Positions 11,982 to 21,000 of a stretch of DNA of 64,000 nt are shown piece after piece. Source of the stretch: Symbiodinium natans (Eukaryota; Sar; Dinophyceae; Suessiales; Symbiodiniaceae); contig CAJNDS010002335.1 in assembly GCA_905221605.1 (NCBI GenBank), positions 1,121,887 to 1,185,886 of the forward strand, given 5' to 3'. A program made the translations under genes and the position numbers. The notes under the pieces are model-generated. The model was not told the origin of the DNA and made no database searches. It worked only from the letters and a program-made list of their open reading frames with translations. Numbering within the stretch: the stretch's first letter is position 1; every line of letters begins with the position of its first letter.

Positions 11982-12050
11982 ATGGCGTCTTCCGATTCGG
12001 GCAGGACGAGCGATGCGGAGCTCGATGCTCCTCTGCTCAAGATCTTGGAG
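11982..12050 (+). CDS. Probable first exon of unrecognised gene
   Basis: ATG at 11982 opens MASSDSGRTSDAELDAPLLK then ILE. The frame reaches the TAA of a following CCCTAAA array at 12066, so it either ends there or uses a GC donor near 12,050. A hydrophilic N-terminus followed by an amphipathic helix is visible. No family recognised. Confidence 0.4.
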
Positions 12051-12554
12051 GCTTTGCCGCATCCCTAAACCCTAAACCCTAAACCCTAAACCCTAAACCC
12101 TAAACCCTAAACTCCGCCCAGCGGCTGCGTTGTTAGCCCATGCAAAGCTCACCACAACCGCCCAACCCTCAACCCTGAACCCCAAAGCCTCAACCCTGTA
12201 CCCTAGCCCTAAACCCTAAACCCCACACCGAATTCAGGAATGTACATTAACAATCTTCAGCCCTAAACCAACAACCCTGAACCCTGAACCCTAAACCACA
12301 CTTGAGGTATGTTCCTGCCTGGTCGCCTCCCCAACCTCGAAACCCCTAGAGCCCTAGAGCCAAAACCCTAAGCTCTATAAGCTTTAGCCTCAACCCTGAA
12401 CTCTTACACCTAAATTCCACACCCTGAACCCCGAAGTCCTCAACCCTAAGCCGTAAACCCTAAACCCGATAACCCTAAACCCTAAACCCTGAAACCCCTA
12501 AACCCTGAAACCCTAAACCCTGAAACCCTAAAGCCCTAAACCCTAAGAGCGCAG

Positions 12555-12629
12555 GTTGAGCCTCTTTCGGCCTTTCGGGTGGCCACCGAGCTGAAGATCA
12601 CAGCTGCCGAGGCGGCTGTGGCATTTTAG
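12555..12629 (+). CDS. Probable last exon of unrecognised gene
   Basis: After AGCGCAG the frame reads VEPLSAFRVATELKITAAEA then AVAF and stops at TAG within TTTTAGGG. A donor GCT|GTGGCA inside it is an alternative. Sits directly before a long TTTAGGG array (12,640-12,815). Confidence 0.5.
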   Translation, partial: VEPLSAFRVATELKITAAEAAVAF

Positions 12630-12840
12630 GGATTTAGGGTTTAGGGTTCAGGGTTTAGGGGGTAGGGTTTAGGGTTTAGGGTTTAGGGTTTAGGGTTTAG
12701 GGTTTAGGGTTTAGGGTTTAGGGTTTAGGGTTTAGGGTTTAGGGTTTAGGGTTTAGGGTTTAGGGTTAGGGTTTAGGGTTTAGGGTTTAGGGTTAGGGTT
12801 TAGGGTCAGGGTTTAGGGTTTAGGGTTGTGTTTCTGGCTG

Positions 12841-12946
12841 GTTCCTAGTAGGGAATGGAGGACTGAGGTACCCTATATCCCCCTATATGTATCCTTTAAG
12901 GGGTTACAAAGGCTACCTCATTTCCCCATTCCCTGCTAAGCAGCAG
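12841..12946. repeat. Hairpin element family C
   Basis: Left arm CTGGTTCCTAGTAGGGAATG, right arm CATTCCCTGCTAAGCAGCAG. Other copies: 17,105-17,206, partial 17,228-17,309 and 17,785-17,832, and a diverged one near 50,836-50,962. Its AG-rich right end fits a 3' splice site. Confidence 0.7.
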
Positions 12947-13105
12947 GGGGTTTAGGATTCAGGGGTTCGGGGTTGTTCGGGAAGAGGATTTGGAGGGTAG
13001 GAAAGGGGTCTCAAGTGTTTGAGGTACTGGGGGAAAACCCCAAGTCACACGAACCCCAAGCCCTCAACCCTCAACCTGGGTTTGGACTGAGGGTTTGGGG
13101 TTTAG

Positions 13106-13820
13106 ATGAGTTTAGTCGCTGGGTGTTTCGAGGGGTGGAAAAGCGATACCTGGAAGAGAGTGGAGGGCCTGAAGGCGTGGCTTACGGTTCAGGGTCTACT
13201 TGGAGGTTCAGGGTACTTTTAACGCCGATTTTTGCTGTACCTATGTAAGCCCCCTAAGTCCCCTAAGTAGGTTAAACGTAGACTTAGAATGGGGTTAATA
13301 AGTACCCATGAAACTCCCAGTAGGGCCGGGCTGAAAAGATTTAATTCGGGAGCAGTGAGGTAGAGGAAGTTTCTGATGTGTTGTCGTGTTTGGCTGTTTT
13401 TCAGGTTCCGGGTTGAGGGCTGAGGATCTTGTCAAGTCGAGCGCGCGGGTACAGCCTGAACGAAGAGATTTTGGGGGAATTTAAATACTTTAGTGATATG
13501 GTACTCTAATGATATGTACTTGATAATCCTCTTATGGTGACTGATTTTCTGTTCTTTAGCATAAACCCAGTTTTTGGGGTTTGGTTGCGAAAAGCTTTAT
13601 GGGTTTGCAGTTTGCATGCATTAGCGAGAGGAAGTGAGGGGAAGGAGTTCCAACCTTGGCCTTCACAACGCCATGCAAGTGCGGAGCCTAAACCCTGAAC
13701 CCTAAACCCTAAACCCTAAGCCCCTTGAACCCTTAATGGAGCCAGGCGCGATACCTCCTACACGATGCTGAGCAGCGAGCAGTCCTTGTCCGCGATGACG
13801 CACCGGAGTGTGTGACCTGA
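13106..13820 (+). CDS. Unrecognised gene, at least four exons, all phases consistent
   Basis: Exons 13106-13186, 13405-13448, 13631-13678 and 13746-13820 join with phases 1, 0 and 0. They encode EFSRWVFRGVEKRYLEESGG-type sequence, then SGLRAEDLVKSSAR, EVRGRSSNLGLHNAMQ and ARYLLHDAEQRAVLVRDDAP. The second exon has a clear polypyrimidine acceptor (GGCTGTTTTTCAG). The last exon either ends at TGA 13818-13820 or uses a GT just before it. The first intron contains a family B hairpin (13,199-13,319). Upstream exons are missing. I do not recognise the protein. Confidence 0.6.
13199..13319. repeat. Hairpin element family B (introner-like)
   Basis: Left end ACTTGGAGGTTCAGGGTACT and right end AATAAGTACCCATGAAACTC are near inverted repeats. 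It lies wholly in the first intron of the 13.1-13.8 kb gene. Confidence 0.75.
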
Positions 13821-14296
13821 TGAGATACTAGCGTTGCGGTTAGAGTTTAGGGTTGAGAGTTTAGGGTTTATGGTTTAGGGTTTAGTGTTTAGGGTACCTG
13901 AATAGGGATGAAGGTAGTATAGGGTATATGACCCCAATGCTAGGGTTCATGTGGTCCTCAAGGAGGTAGGCCCTTGGGATATCTTTACGCTTTCCCTCGT
14001 TGGGTTCAACAGGGTCATATCCCCAAACCCTAAACCCTAAACCCTAAACCCTAAACCCTAAACCCCCCTAAACCCTAAACCCTAAACCCCTAAACCCTCT
14101 AAGAATATTTGTCAGAGGGCACTAAGTCTAGAGGTTCCATGGACTGCTCCCTCTCAGATAGGCCCTTAGGGTTCAGGGTTTAGGGTTCAAGTTTTGGGTT
14201 TAGGGTTTCGGGTTCAGGGTTGTTTAGGGTTTAGGGTTTAGGGCAACACTTGCGGGAGTCCTCGTTGAAAAGGGCTTTAGGGAAGGGCTCCCTGAG

Positions 14297-14373
14297 ATTC
14301 GGAGGCACCGGTCTGTCGCCGCGCCGCCCTTGCCAAGGTTTACTTCTACAAGAACTTCTTCAACGACTTTTGA
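14297..14373 (+). CDS. Last exon of unrecognised gene
   Basis: After CCTGAG the frame reads SEAPVCRRAALAKVYFYKNF then FNDF and TGA. The Lys/Tyr/Phe-rich end and codon use look like real protein. An upstream exon-like piece lies at 14,115-14,165 but has no firm donor. Confidence 0.5.
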
Positions 14374-14689
14374 GTGCATCGTGGAGATGGCCCTAAACCC
14401 TAAACCCTAAACCCTAAACCCTAAACCCTAAACCCTAAGCTCTAGAAAAGCCACTCTCTACCCTGAACCCTAAGCTCTAGACGCGTGAGTGCGAGAGTCG
14501 AAGGCCTAAACTAACCCACCCGCAATCCTGACTTGAACCTGCCGATGTAGTTCTACGCCGGGTTGTCGTGACCTAATATGGTTATGATTTACAGTTAGAA
14601 TTGGTTAATAAGAGCATTGAACCTTCAAGTAAGCCCTACACATAGAGCCTCGTTCCACGAACCTTCAATGAAGCCCTAACCCAGACCCC

Positions 14690-14777
14690 TGGGAGGATCC
14701 AAAATTAGATCCCCTTAAGGGTCCATAGTAGTATGGGGCAGCATTTGGGGTTCTACTTTTGGATCCTCCCAGCGGTC
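14690..14777. repeat. Perfect-armed hairpin around GGATCC
   Basis: The arms CTGGGAGGATCCAAAA and TTTTGGATCCTCCCAG are exact inverted repeats about 50 bases apart. No second copy was seen in the window. Size and structure fit the introner-like elements. Confidence 0.7.
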
Positions 14778-14859
14778 TGGCAGACCTCAGTCTACTCGGG
14801 ATAGGGTTTGGGGCCTGAAACCCTAAACCCTAAACCCTAAACTCTTGTCTCACCCACAG

Positions 14860-14977
14860 CCCGAGCTTGCGCGACTCCGCCATTGCTTTGCACGCCCTTA
14901 GGCGTAGAAAGCAGGTTGTTATGCATTTTCTTGCTGAACTCCAAGCCGCCCTCTCCCTGGATAACCATAAACCCTAA
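14860..14977 (+). CDS. Last exon, stop supplied by telomere-type repeat
   Basis: After CACCCACAG one frame runs 38 codons: PSLRDSAIALHALRRRKQVV, then MHFLAELQAALSLDNHKP, and ends on the TAA of a CCCTAAA unit (14975-14977). The alternating helical pattern looks like a genuine alpha-helical protein. A GA donor just before the array is an alternative. No family recognised. Confidence 0.5.
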
Positions 14978-15005
14978 ACCCTAAACCTAAACCCGAAAAG
15001 CGCAG

Positions 15006-15978
15006 ACAGCTACGCCGGCAAGCTGCAGCCCATTGCCGGGGCCCTCCGCCCGAAACCTCGGAACCCAACAGTGAACAGCATAATACTAGTGAAAGATGTT
15101 TAATTAGGGTTTGGGTTTCGGGTTTAGGTTTTGGGTTTTAGGGTTTAGGATTCAGGCTTCAGGGTCTTTAGGGTTCCCGATGAAATATGCATTCTAAGTT
15201 TATCGGCCTCGTCTACTTGCAGCAGTCGGCTCACAGCAGAGGAGCACATGGGGGGATCTACAGCATCCTACAGCGCCTACGTGGGTTTTGGGGAATTCTA
15301 GGCTTTAGGGTTTAGGGTTTAGAACGTAAGGGGTTTAGGTTTGAGGTTTGGGCCAACTTTCATCGATAGCTTGGGGTTTAGCTGGCGGTCGTCGGTGTCA
15401 GGGAGAGGGAGGGAGAGAGATAGAGAGATAGGTAGAGCGTCATGACGCCCCATGCCAGTGTTATAGGACCAACTCATGGTTTCTGGGGTTCAGGGTTGGT
15501 GTGGTAGGGTTTGGGGTTTAGGGTATGTGCATTTGATGCAGGATTTCGAACAAAACTTAGTGTTTTCCTTTATCGGAGGTGTTGGAGACATAGGTAGTAT
15601 ACCTGTACGTATGACCCAAATTATAACCATATTCGGGCACTTAAGGGGCTTATAAGTGGGTTATAAGTTAGAATTGGTGAATAAGTACCCTGACCTCCAA
15701 GTAAGCCAGATGAAAGACTGTGTCGTCCTCCCTGGCCTGGATGGAATACTCGCCGCGACCTCAGCGCAGGATTGCACCCCAAACACCAAACCCTAAACTT
15801 GGGAAGAAAGAGGCTGGCAACAGCTTTCCGGGGACAGTTTACAGGGTTTAGGGTTTAGGGTTTACGGGCCAAGGTCCAGCTTTTGCTGTTCATCTGCTGT
15901 GTCGGCACGCTCGTCATCAAGAAGGCGCAGCGACGTGCGACGGAGGGTCTTTCACCAGCCTCGCCACCTTCCATGTAA
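15006..15978 (+). CDS. Unrecognised gene, several exons in phase
   Basis: Exons 15006-15070 (SYAGKLQPIAGALRPKPRNP), 15223-15280 (QSAHSRGAHGGIYSILQRL), 15542-15578 (FRTKLSVFLYR) and 15702-about 15840 (KPDERLCRPPWPGWNTRRDL) join in matching phases. The intron 15579-15701 is a family B hairpin ending CTCCAAG. A further exon at 15880-15974 reads LLLFICCVGTLVIKKAQRRA, a membrane segment with basic tail, but in the phase-matched frame the same DNA encodes an Arg/Ser-rich stretch, so its frame is unsettled. A stop TAA (15976) or the donor GTAAGT follows. Confidence 0.45.
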
Positions 15979-16129
15979 GTATAGTTCGCGCGCAGGCATC
16001 CAAGCCAAAGCTTTGGGGATTTTCGAGCATAGGGGTACCCCTTCTATCCCCCCAAACCACTCTAACCCCACCCTAAACCCTAAGCCCTAAACCCCAAACC
16101 CCAAACCGAAACCTTTTTTGGTGCTTCAG

Positions 16130-16264
16130 GTCAGGGAAGGCCCGCGACGGACCTGGTTCCAATTTTCGCTGGACTCCTCCAAGCAGTTCTTGGGCGCAGG
16201 AGCTGCGTGGGCGCGAGAACCCGGGCCTCTGAACCTTTTAACCCCAATGCCGTTTGAAGTTTAG
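16130..16264 (+). CDS. Last exon of unrecognised gene
   Basis: A long exon for this region: 45 codons after GGTGCTTCAG, ending TAG. It reads VREGPRRTWFQFSLDSSKQF, then LGAGAAWAREPGPLNLLTPM, then PFEV. A donor GAA|GTTTAG at its end is possible. The sequence is clearly protein-like; no family recognised. Confidence 0.6.
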   Translation, partial: VREGPRRTWFQFSLDSSKQFLGAGAAWAREPGPLNLLTPMPFEV

Positions 16265-16591
16265 ACGCAAGAACCTACCAGAAAAACTCTAACCCCGTAA
16301 TCCCTAAACCCTAAACCCTAGACCCTAGACCCTAAACCCTAAACCCTAAACCCTCCCCCCCCCCCACCCAAAAAGAGACAGACACAAAAAACAAAAAGCC
16401 GCCCGAAGCCACTTGAAGACCCTGAGTCCAAATGCCCCGCAACCCCCAAAAGGGTTTAGGGTTTGGGGTTTCAGATTTCAGGGTTTAGGGTTTAGGGTTT
16501 AGGGTTCAGGGTTTAGGGTTTTTAGCTTTCAGGGAAGCCTCAAACTTAAGCCCTCCCCGCTTGAAACGGCATGGAGAGGGGATCCCACCAG

Positions 16592-16892
16592 GATGGATTC
16601 ACGTGATGAACCTCCTGCCCCTCGGCGGCCGGTGCGTAGTTTAGGGCTTGGCGTCTGGTTTTAGGGTCAGCAGCACTCCTTGTATCAGGTGCATCGTGCT
16701 AGCTGGCGTAACTTGCTAGTACTTGGAGGTTCATGGTACAGATTACCCAATTATATATCTGTATTTTTATAACCCAAACTAGGGCACTTAAGAGGCTTAT
16801 AATTGGGTTAGTAGGCACCCTGAACCTCCAAGAAGAACCTGACCTCCCCGCCCACGTTCGCGAACTTCTCCCGGTGGAAGTTTGGGACCTAA
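16592..16892 (+). CDS. Unrecognised gene end, three exons; one intron is a hairpin element
   Basis: Exons 16592-16635 (WIHVMNLLPLGGRC), 16671-16718 (QHSLYQVHRASWRNLL) and 16833-16892 (KNLTSPPTFANFSRWKFGT, then TAA) join at phase 0 each time. The intron 16719-16832 is exactly one family B hairpin: donor GTACTTGGAGGTTCATGG, acceptor AACCTCCAAG. The intron 16636-16670 is only 35 bases and partly telomere-like. Short, apparently basic C-terminus. No family recognised. Confidence 0.6.
16719..16832 (+). repeat. Family B introner acting as a complete intron
   Basis: Begins GTACTTGGAGGTTCATGG and ends CACCCTGAACCTCCAAG, near inverted repeats. Both flanking exons are in phase 0, so the element's termini are the GT and AG of the intron. 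Confidence 0.75.
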
Positions 16893-16979
16893 AGTCCACT
16901 AGTTGCTAGGGTTTAGGATTTAGGGTTTAGGGTTTAGGGTTTAAAGTTTAAGGTTTAGGGTTTAGGGTTTAGGGTTTAG

Positions 16980-17370
16980 TGGGACATTGTGTGCTTTTCC
17001 CTTCTTGGGTTTTTCGAGGATCATCACGAGGAATATTTGTTCATAGGGATTGAAGGGGACCATGCTAGTTTAGAGCATGGACGCCAGAACCTTGATTTTG
17101 CTGGCTGGTTCTTCGTAGGGAATGAGGGAATCAGGGCCTTCTATAAAAAGCCTACAAGGGAGGGAGTATACACCTCATTCCCTTGTTCCCTACTAAGAAC
17201 CAGGTTAGGGCCCCTATATATATATATTATAAGGGAGTATACAGGTACCTAAGAGAGTATACAGGTACCTCATTCCCTCATTCCCTCATTCCCTACGAAG
17301 AACCAAGGGTTTAGGCAGCTTCCTTATCCTTCGTGAAGCGCTGGAGCAATTAGGCAGCTGGAGGGGATGA
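16980..17370 (+). CDS. Unrecognised gene end, two exons
   Basis: Exon 16980 to about 17103 starts right after a telomere-type GGGTTTAG used as acceptor and reads DIVCFSLLGFFEDHHEEYLF, then IGIEGDHASLEHGRQNLDFA. A family C hairpin follows at once. The second exon, 17315-17370, again follows TTTAG and reads SFLILREALEQLGSWRG then TGA. A GC donor at 17104 gives the matching phase. Function unknown. Confidence 0.5.
17105..17206. repeat. Hairpin element family C
   Basis: Left arm GGTTCTTCGTAGGGAATGAG, right arm TTCCCTACTAAGAACCAG. It starts at the end of an exon, consistent with an introner. Two partial copies follow at 17,228-17,309. Confidence 0.75.
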
Positions 17371-17496
17371 GCAGCATGTACCGTATTCACCGCCCGGAAC
17401 CCTAAACCCCAAACCCCAAACCCCAAACCCTAAACCCCAAACCCTAAACCCTAAACCCTAAACCCTAAACCCTAAACCCATTGCATCACCAGCAAG

Positions 17497-17573
17497 GTGC
17501 GCAACCATCATGGGCAGCCAGATGGGTGAGGGAGACGAATGCGAGTGGTCCCCTCCAGCAGCAGACAGCCGCG
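17497..17573 (+). CDS. Exon of unrecognised gene
   Basis: Reads TIMGSQMGEGDECEWSPPAA then DSR before a GC|GGTTTGG-type donor. ATG at 17509 could be a start codon. It may be the 5' part of the TMEM110-like gene that follows, but this is not proven. Confidence 0.45.
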
Positions 17574-17685
17574 GTTTGGTTGAGGGTTGAGGGTTTAGGG
17601 TTTAGGGTTTAGGGTTTAGGGGTAAGCCGGGTAAGCCGGGTAAGCTTGGGGGAACTTTTCTAGAAAGAACACCCCTTAAGAGCAG

Positions 17686-18017
17686 GGACAAACATCCTTT
17701 GGCTGCGGTTCTTGGGATGCTGTGTCTGACATCACGTCTTGCGCTCACATCAGTTCACTTGCGAGATGTCTCGCAGATATTTAAAGGGTATATACAGGGC
17801 CCTCATTCCCTCATTCCCTACTAAGAACCAGGGGGTTATTGGTGTGGTGTAGACATCGTTGTTAGTAACCCCATAGGTCCACGGGCCAACCCTGAACCCT
17901 AAACCCTAAACAAGCCCTCTAATCCGCCAAAAAGTGCCCTGAAAACCATCCGGGGCCAGGTATTGGCTGAACATCATGCTGGACACGACCCTGGGGGTGG
18001 GGCCGTTCCCCTTTTTT

Positions 18018-18061
<44 letters not shown>

Positions 18062-21000
18062 GAGGGGGGGGGACGGGAACTCACCGAAACCCCAAACCCC
18101 ACACCCCACACCCCACACCCCAAACCCCAAACCCCAAACCCCAAAACCCAAACCCCAAACCCCAAACCCCAAACCCCAAACCCCAAACCCCAAACCCCAA
18201 ACCCCAAACCCCAAACCCGAAGCAGAAACCTGCCTATGCTGAGTGGTCCGTTTGTGGGTGTTGTTTGTGTCGCACGGGTTGGTGTTTTGTGTTGTGTTAC
18301 TAAAGACAAGGAACGCGGTGAAAGATGCTCTTGCAATCGTTTTAGGGTTTAGGGTTTGGGGTTTAGGGGCGTGGCTCCCGGCTGATTGGATAGAGCTCCG
18401 GATTCACAAAAAAGGGAGCACTGGCACTTTTCTCCCCTACTTGGTAGCCCAGTGGTACCCGTTTCCTTTTTTTTGTTCAAGCTTCCCCTATCAAGTGGCC
18501 AAGCCAAAAAAAGTACCCTTACTATGTTCTACTGGGCTACTAAGAAGATGTCGGACATTTCCATCATGTGCCCCGCAATGTGTCGCGGGCGTCAGCTAGG
18601 CGGGTGGCAAAAAACAAGCCCCCCAAACCCCAGACCCTAAAGTAAGAGTGATAGGTTATCGGGTTCTTAAGGGAGGGGGGTTCAAGGGGGGTATGTACGT
18701 AACCCAAGGTCCCCCAATGCTCCCTACTACTCCCCCTTAAGGACCCGATAAGTAGCACCTATAGGGCTGAAGACAACCACTTGGAGGTGCAGGGTGCTTC
18801 TGAACCCACTCTAACTGTACTTAGAACCCACTTAGACGCCCCTTAAGTGCCCTAATATGGTTATACTTTGGGTTATAAGTTCAGTTATACTTGGTTAAGA
18901 AGTACAAGCAAGGGTCCAGGACTTTGGCCCCTCCAAACTTTGTTCGGGATCGCACAAAACTGTTTGTGTTCCCCCCCCCCTTTCCTGGGTTTAGGGTTTT
19001 TTGATTTAGGGCTTAGGGTTGAGGGTTTAGTGTTTAGGGCTTAGGGTTTAGGGTTTTCTGGTTTAGGGCTTGAGGTTGAGGGTACGACAGCTCGGGCCGA
19101 TGGGGAAGCCGACGACTTCGCACAGTGGAGTTCTGGTGAGCTCCCGCTGTTGTTCTAACCCTAAACCCTAAACCTTAAACCCTAACCCTTCTGTGGCTCT
19201 CATGTTCCAAGCCAGGGTGCGGCTTGCAGCTTCGGGCATTCAGCTCGTGCTTGCTTTTGAAAGGTGTCGGGGGTGCTTCTTGTGTAAGATGCAGAGGACA
19301 TCTTCCAAAACCCTAAACCCCAAACCCTAAACCCCAAACCCTAAACCCCAAACCCTAAACCCCAAACCCTAAACCCTAAACCCTAAACCCCAAACCCTAA
19401 ACCCCAGACCCTAAACCTTCTCAAGTTCAGCAGGTCTGGGTCGAGTACATCTTGCTGCGGATCCTCACCGAAGCCCTGGATGCCCTCCTTGGCGAGGGCG
19501 GGCAGGACGGATGGGTGCTCTCTTCAAGCGCTAAACCTTAAACCCTAACCCCTAAATCCTAACCCCTAAACCCTAAACCCTAAAACTTCGGGGGCTTTGC
19601 TACGAGTCTGCCGGGTGTGGCTCGGGTCGTTTTGGCTTCAGAAGCCAGACAGGTGAGCCCCTAAACCCTAAACCCTAAACCCTAAACCCTCTCATCCCGT
19701 GTCTTGCATTCCGCCATCCCTACCGCACTACTCACTTCTGCCCACGGTGCCACACTGAGCCCAAATGTTGTATCTGGTGGTTTACCCTTGTCTTAATTTG
19801 GGAAGCCACCATATAGGTGACTGCACCAAAATATCGGCAAAGGGAAGCTAACAGCGCGGAAGCTGACAGACCCCAGTCACAAAACTGACCTGGCTCTCCA
19901 GGTATCCTGGGTACTTATTATCCCAAATATGCGGGTGTAGGTTTTCGGGTTTATAGCCCAGATAATAAGCCTACTTATCACCTACTTGGTGTACGGGCCA
20001 CAGGGGGCCGTGCGGGTTCGCGCACGGTTCAATGTCTAGAAAAGATGCGTTTAAACCCGCGCCTGCCAGTGTGTTCACATATTTGGAGGATTTGAGGACG
20101 TAAATCGTGACCCAAGAACAAGGGATAAAGCTACTTGGAAAATTACAATACAAACACCTAAACCTTGAAACACAACAGAAAAATTATCACATCATTTCTT
20201 TCAGAAGGCCGATGAACCCAGAATCGCAAAACGTTGTAATGCCCAGCATGTTGTACAAAGAGGCCAAAACGCTGCAAAATGCCAGTGTCTTGCACATGGA
20301 CGCAAAATGAACGACGTTCTTATAACCCCCCCTCCACCCCCGCCGCTCCCCGCCCTTTAAACACAACAAAACGCCCTAAAAGCAAAGAAAACTGCGCGGT
20401 CTTCTGCGGCCCGTACGCCACCTACTTAGAGGACTTAATTAGGGGCTTCTAGGTACCAGTCACCTGGGGTTCTAAGTACCCGCGAACCGCCAAGTGGGGT
20501 GTATAGCATGCATGTACGGGTTTATGTTGGGGTTGCGTCCAGGAAGAGAAGAATGTACTCTATGACACTGGCACCTCTTTTCCTACTTTAAACAGGACCC
20601 TGGCACCTCTTTTCCTACTCGAAACCCTGAACCCTAAACCCTGAACCTGAATTCCTTCTTGCCCCTTTTGAGAAAGATGTTCAGGATTTCCGGAGCGGAA
20701 TCTACTGGCGGAATGGCGAGTTCCAGGCCCCGTGTCGACATGTCCCCAGTCTGCGGGGGTTGGCGTTTAGCGTCCAAGGAGGGTTTAGGGTTTATTCCAG
20801 GTGACTTTCTTGCCGGCCCGTGATGGCCAGTGATATGAGGGCAGCTGTGGTTGAAAGTCGAATGTGCACGTTTGTTGTACATACATATTTATGTTTTCCA
20901 AACCTGCACTTCTGTTGCTACCAAGGTCTGCACATACAAGGGCCTTAGTGCGCGGTGTGAAGGGGCTCCATGCTAGAGAAGTTACAAACTTCATGCTCTC

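Noticed and set aside
15975-15995. A 21-base intron GTAAGT...CAG
   Set aside because: Too short for a spliceosomal intron; TAA stop or a later acceptor is likelier.
17906-18352. Frames of PNPKPQT or GFGVWGL repeats
   Set aside because: Translations of a CCCCAAA-type degenerate heptamer array and of G runs.
20187-20369. Minus-strand small gene
   Set aside because: Shadow of the plus-strand open frame with no other support.
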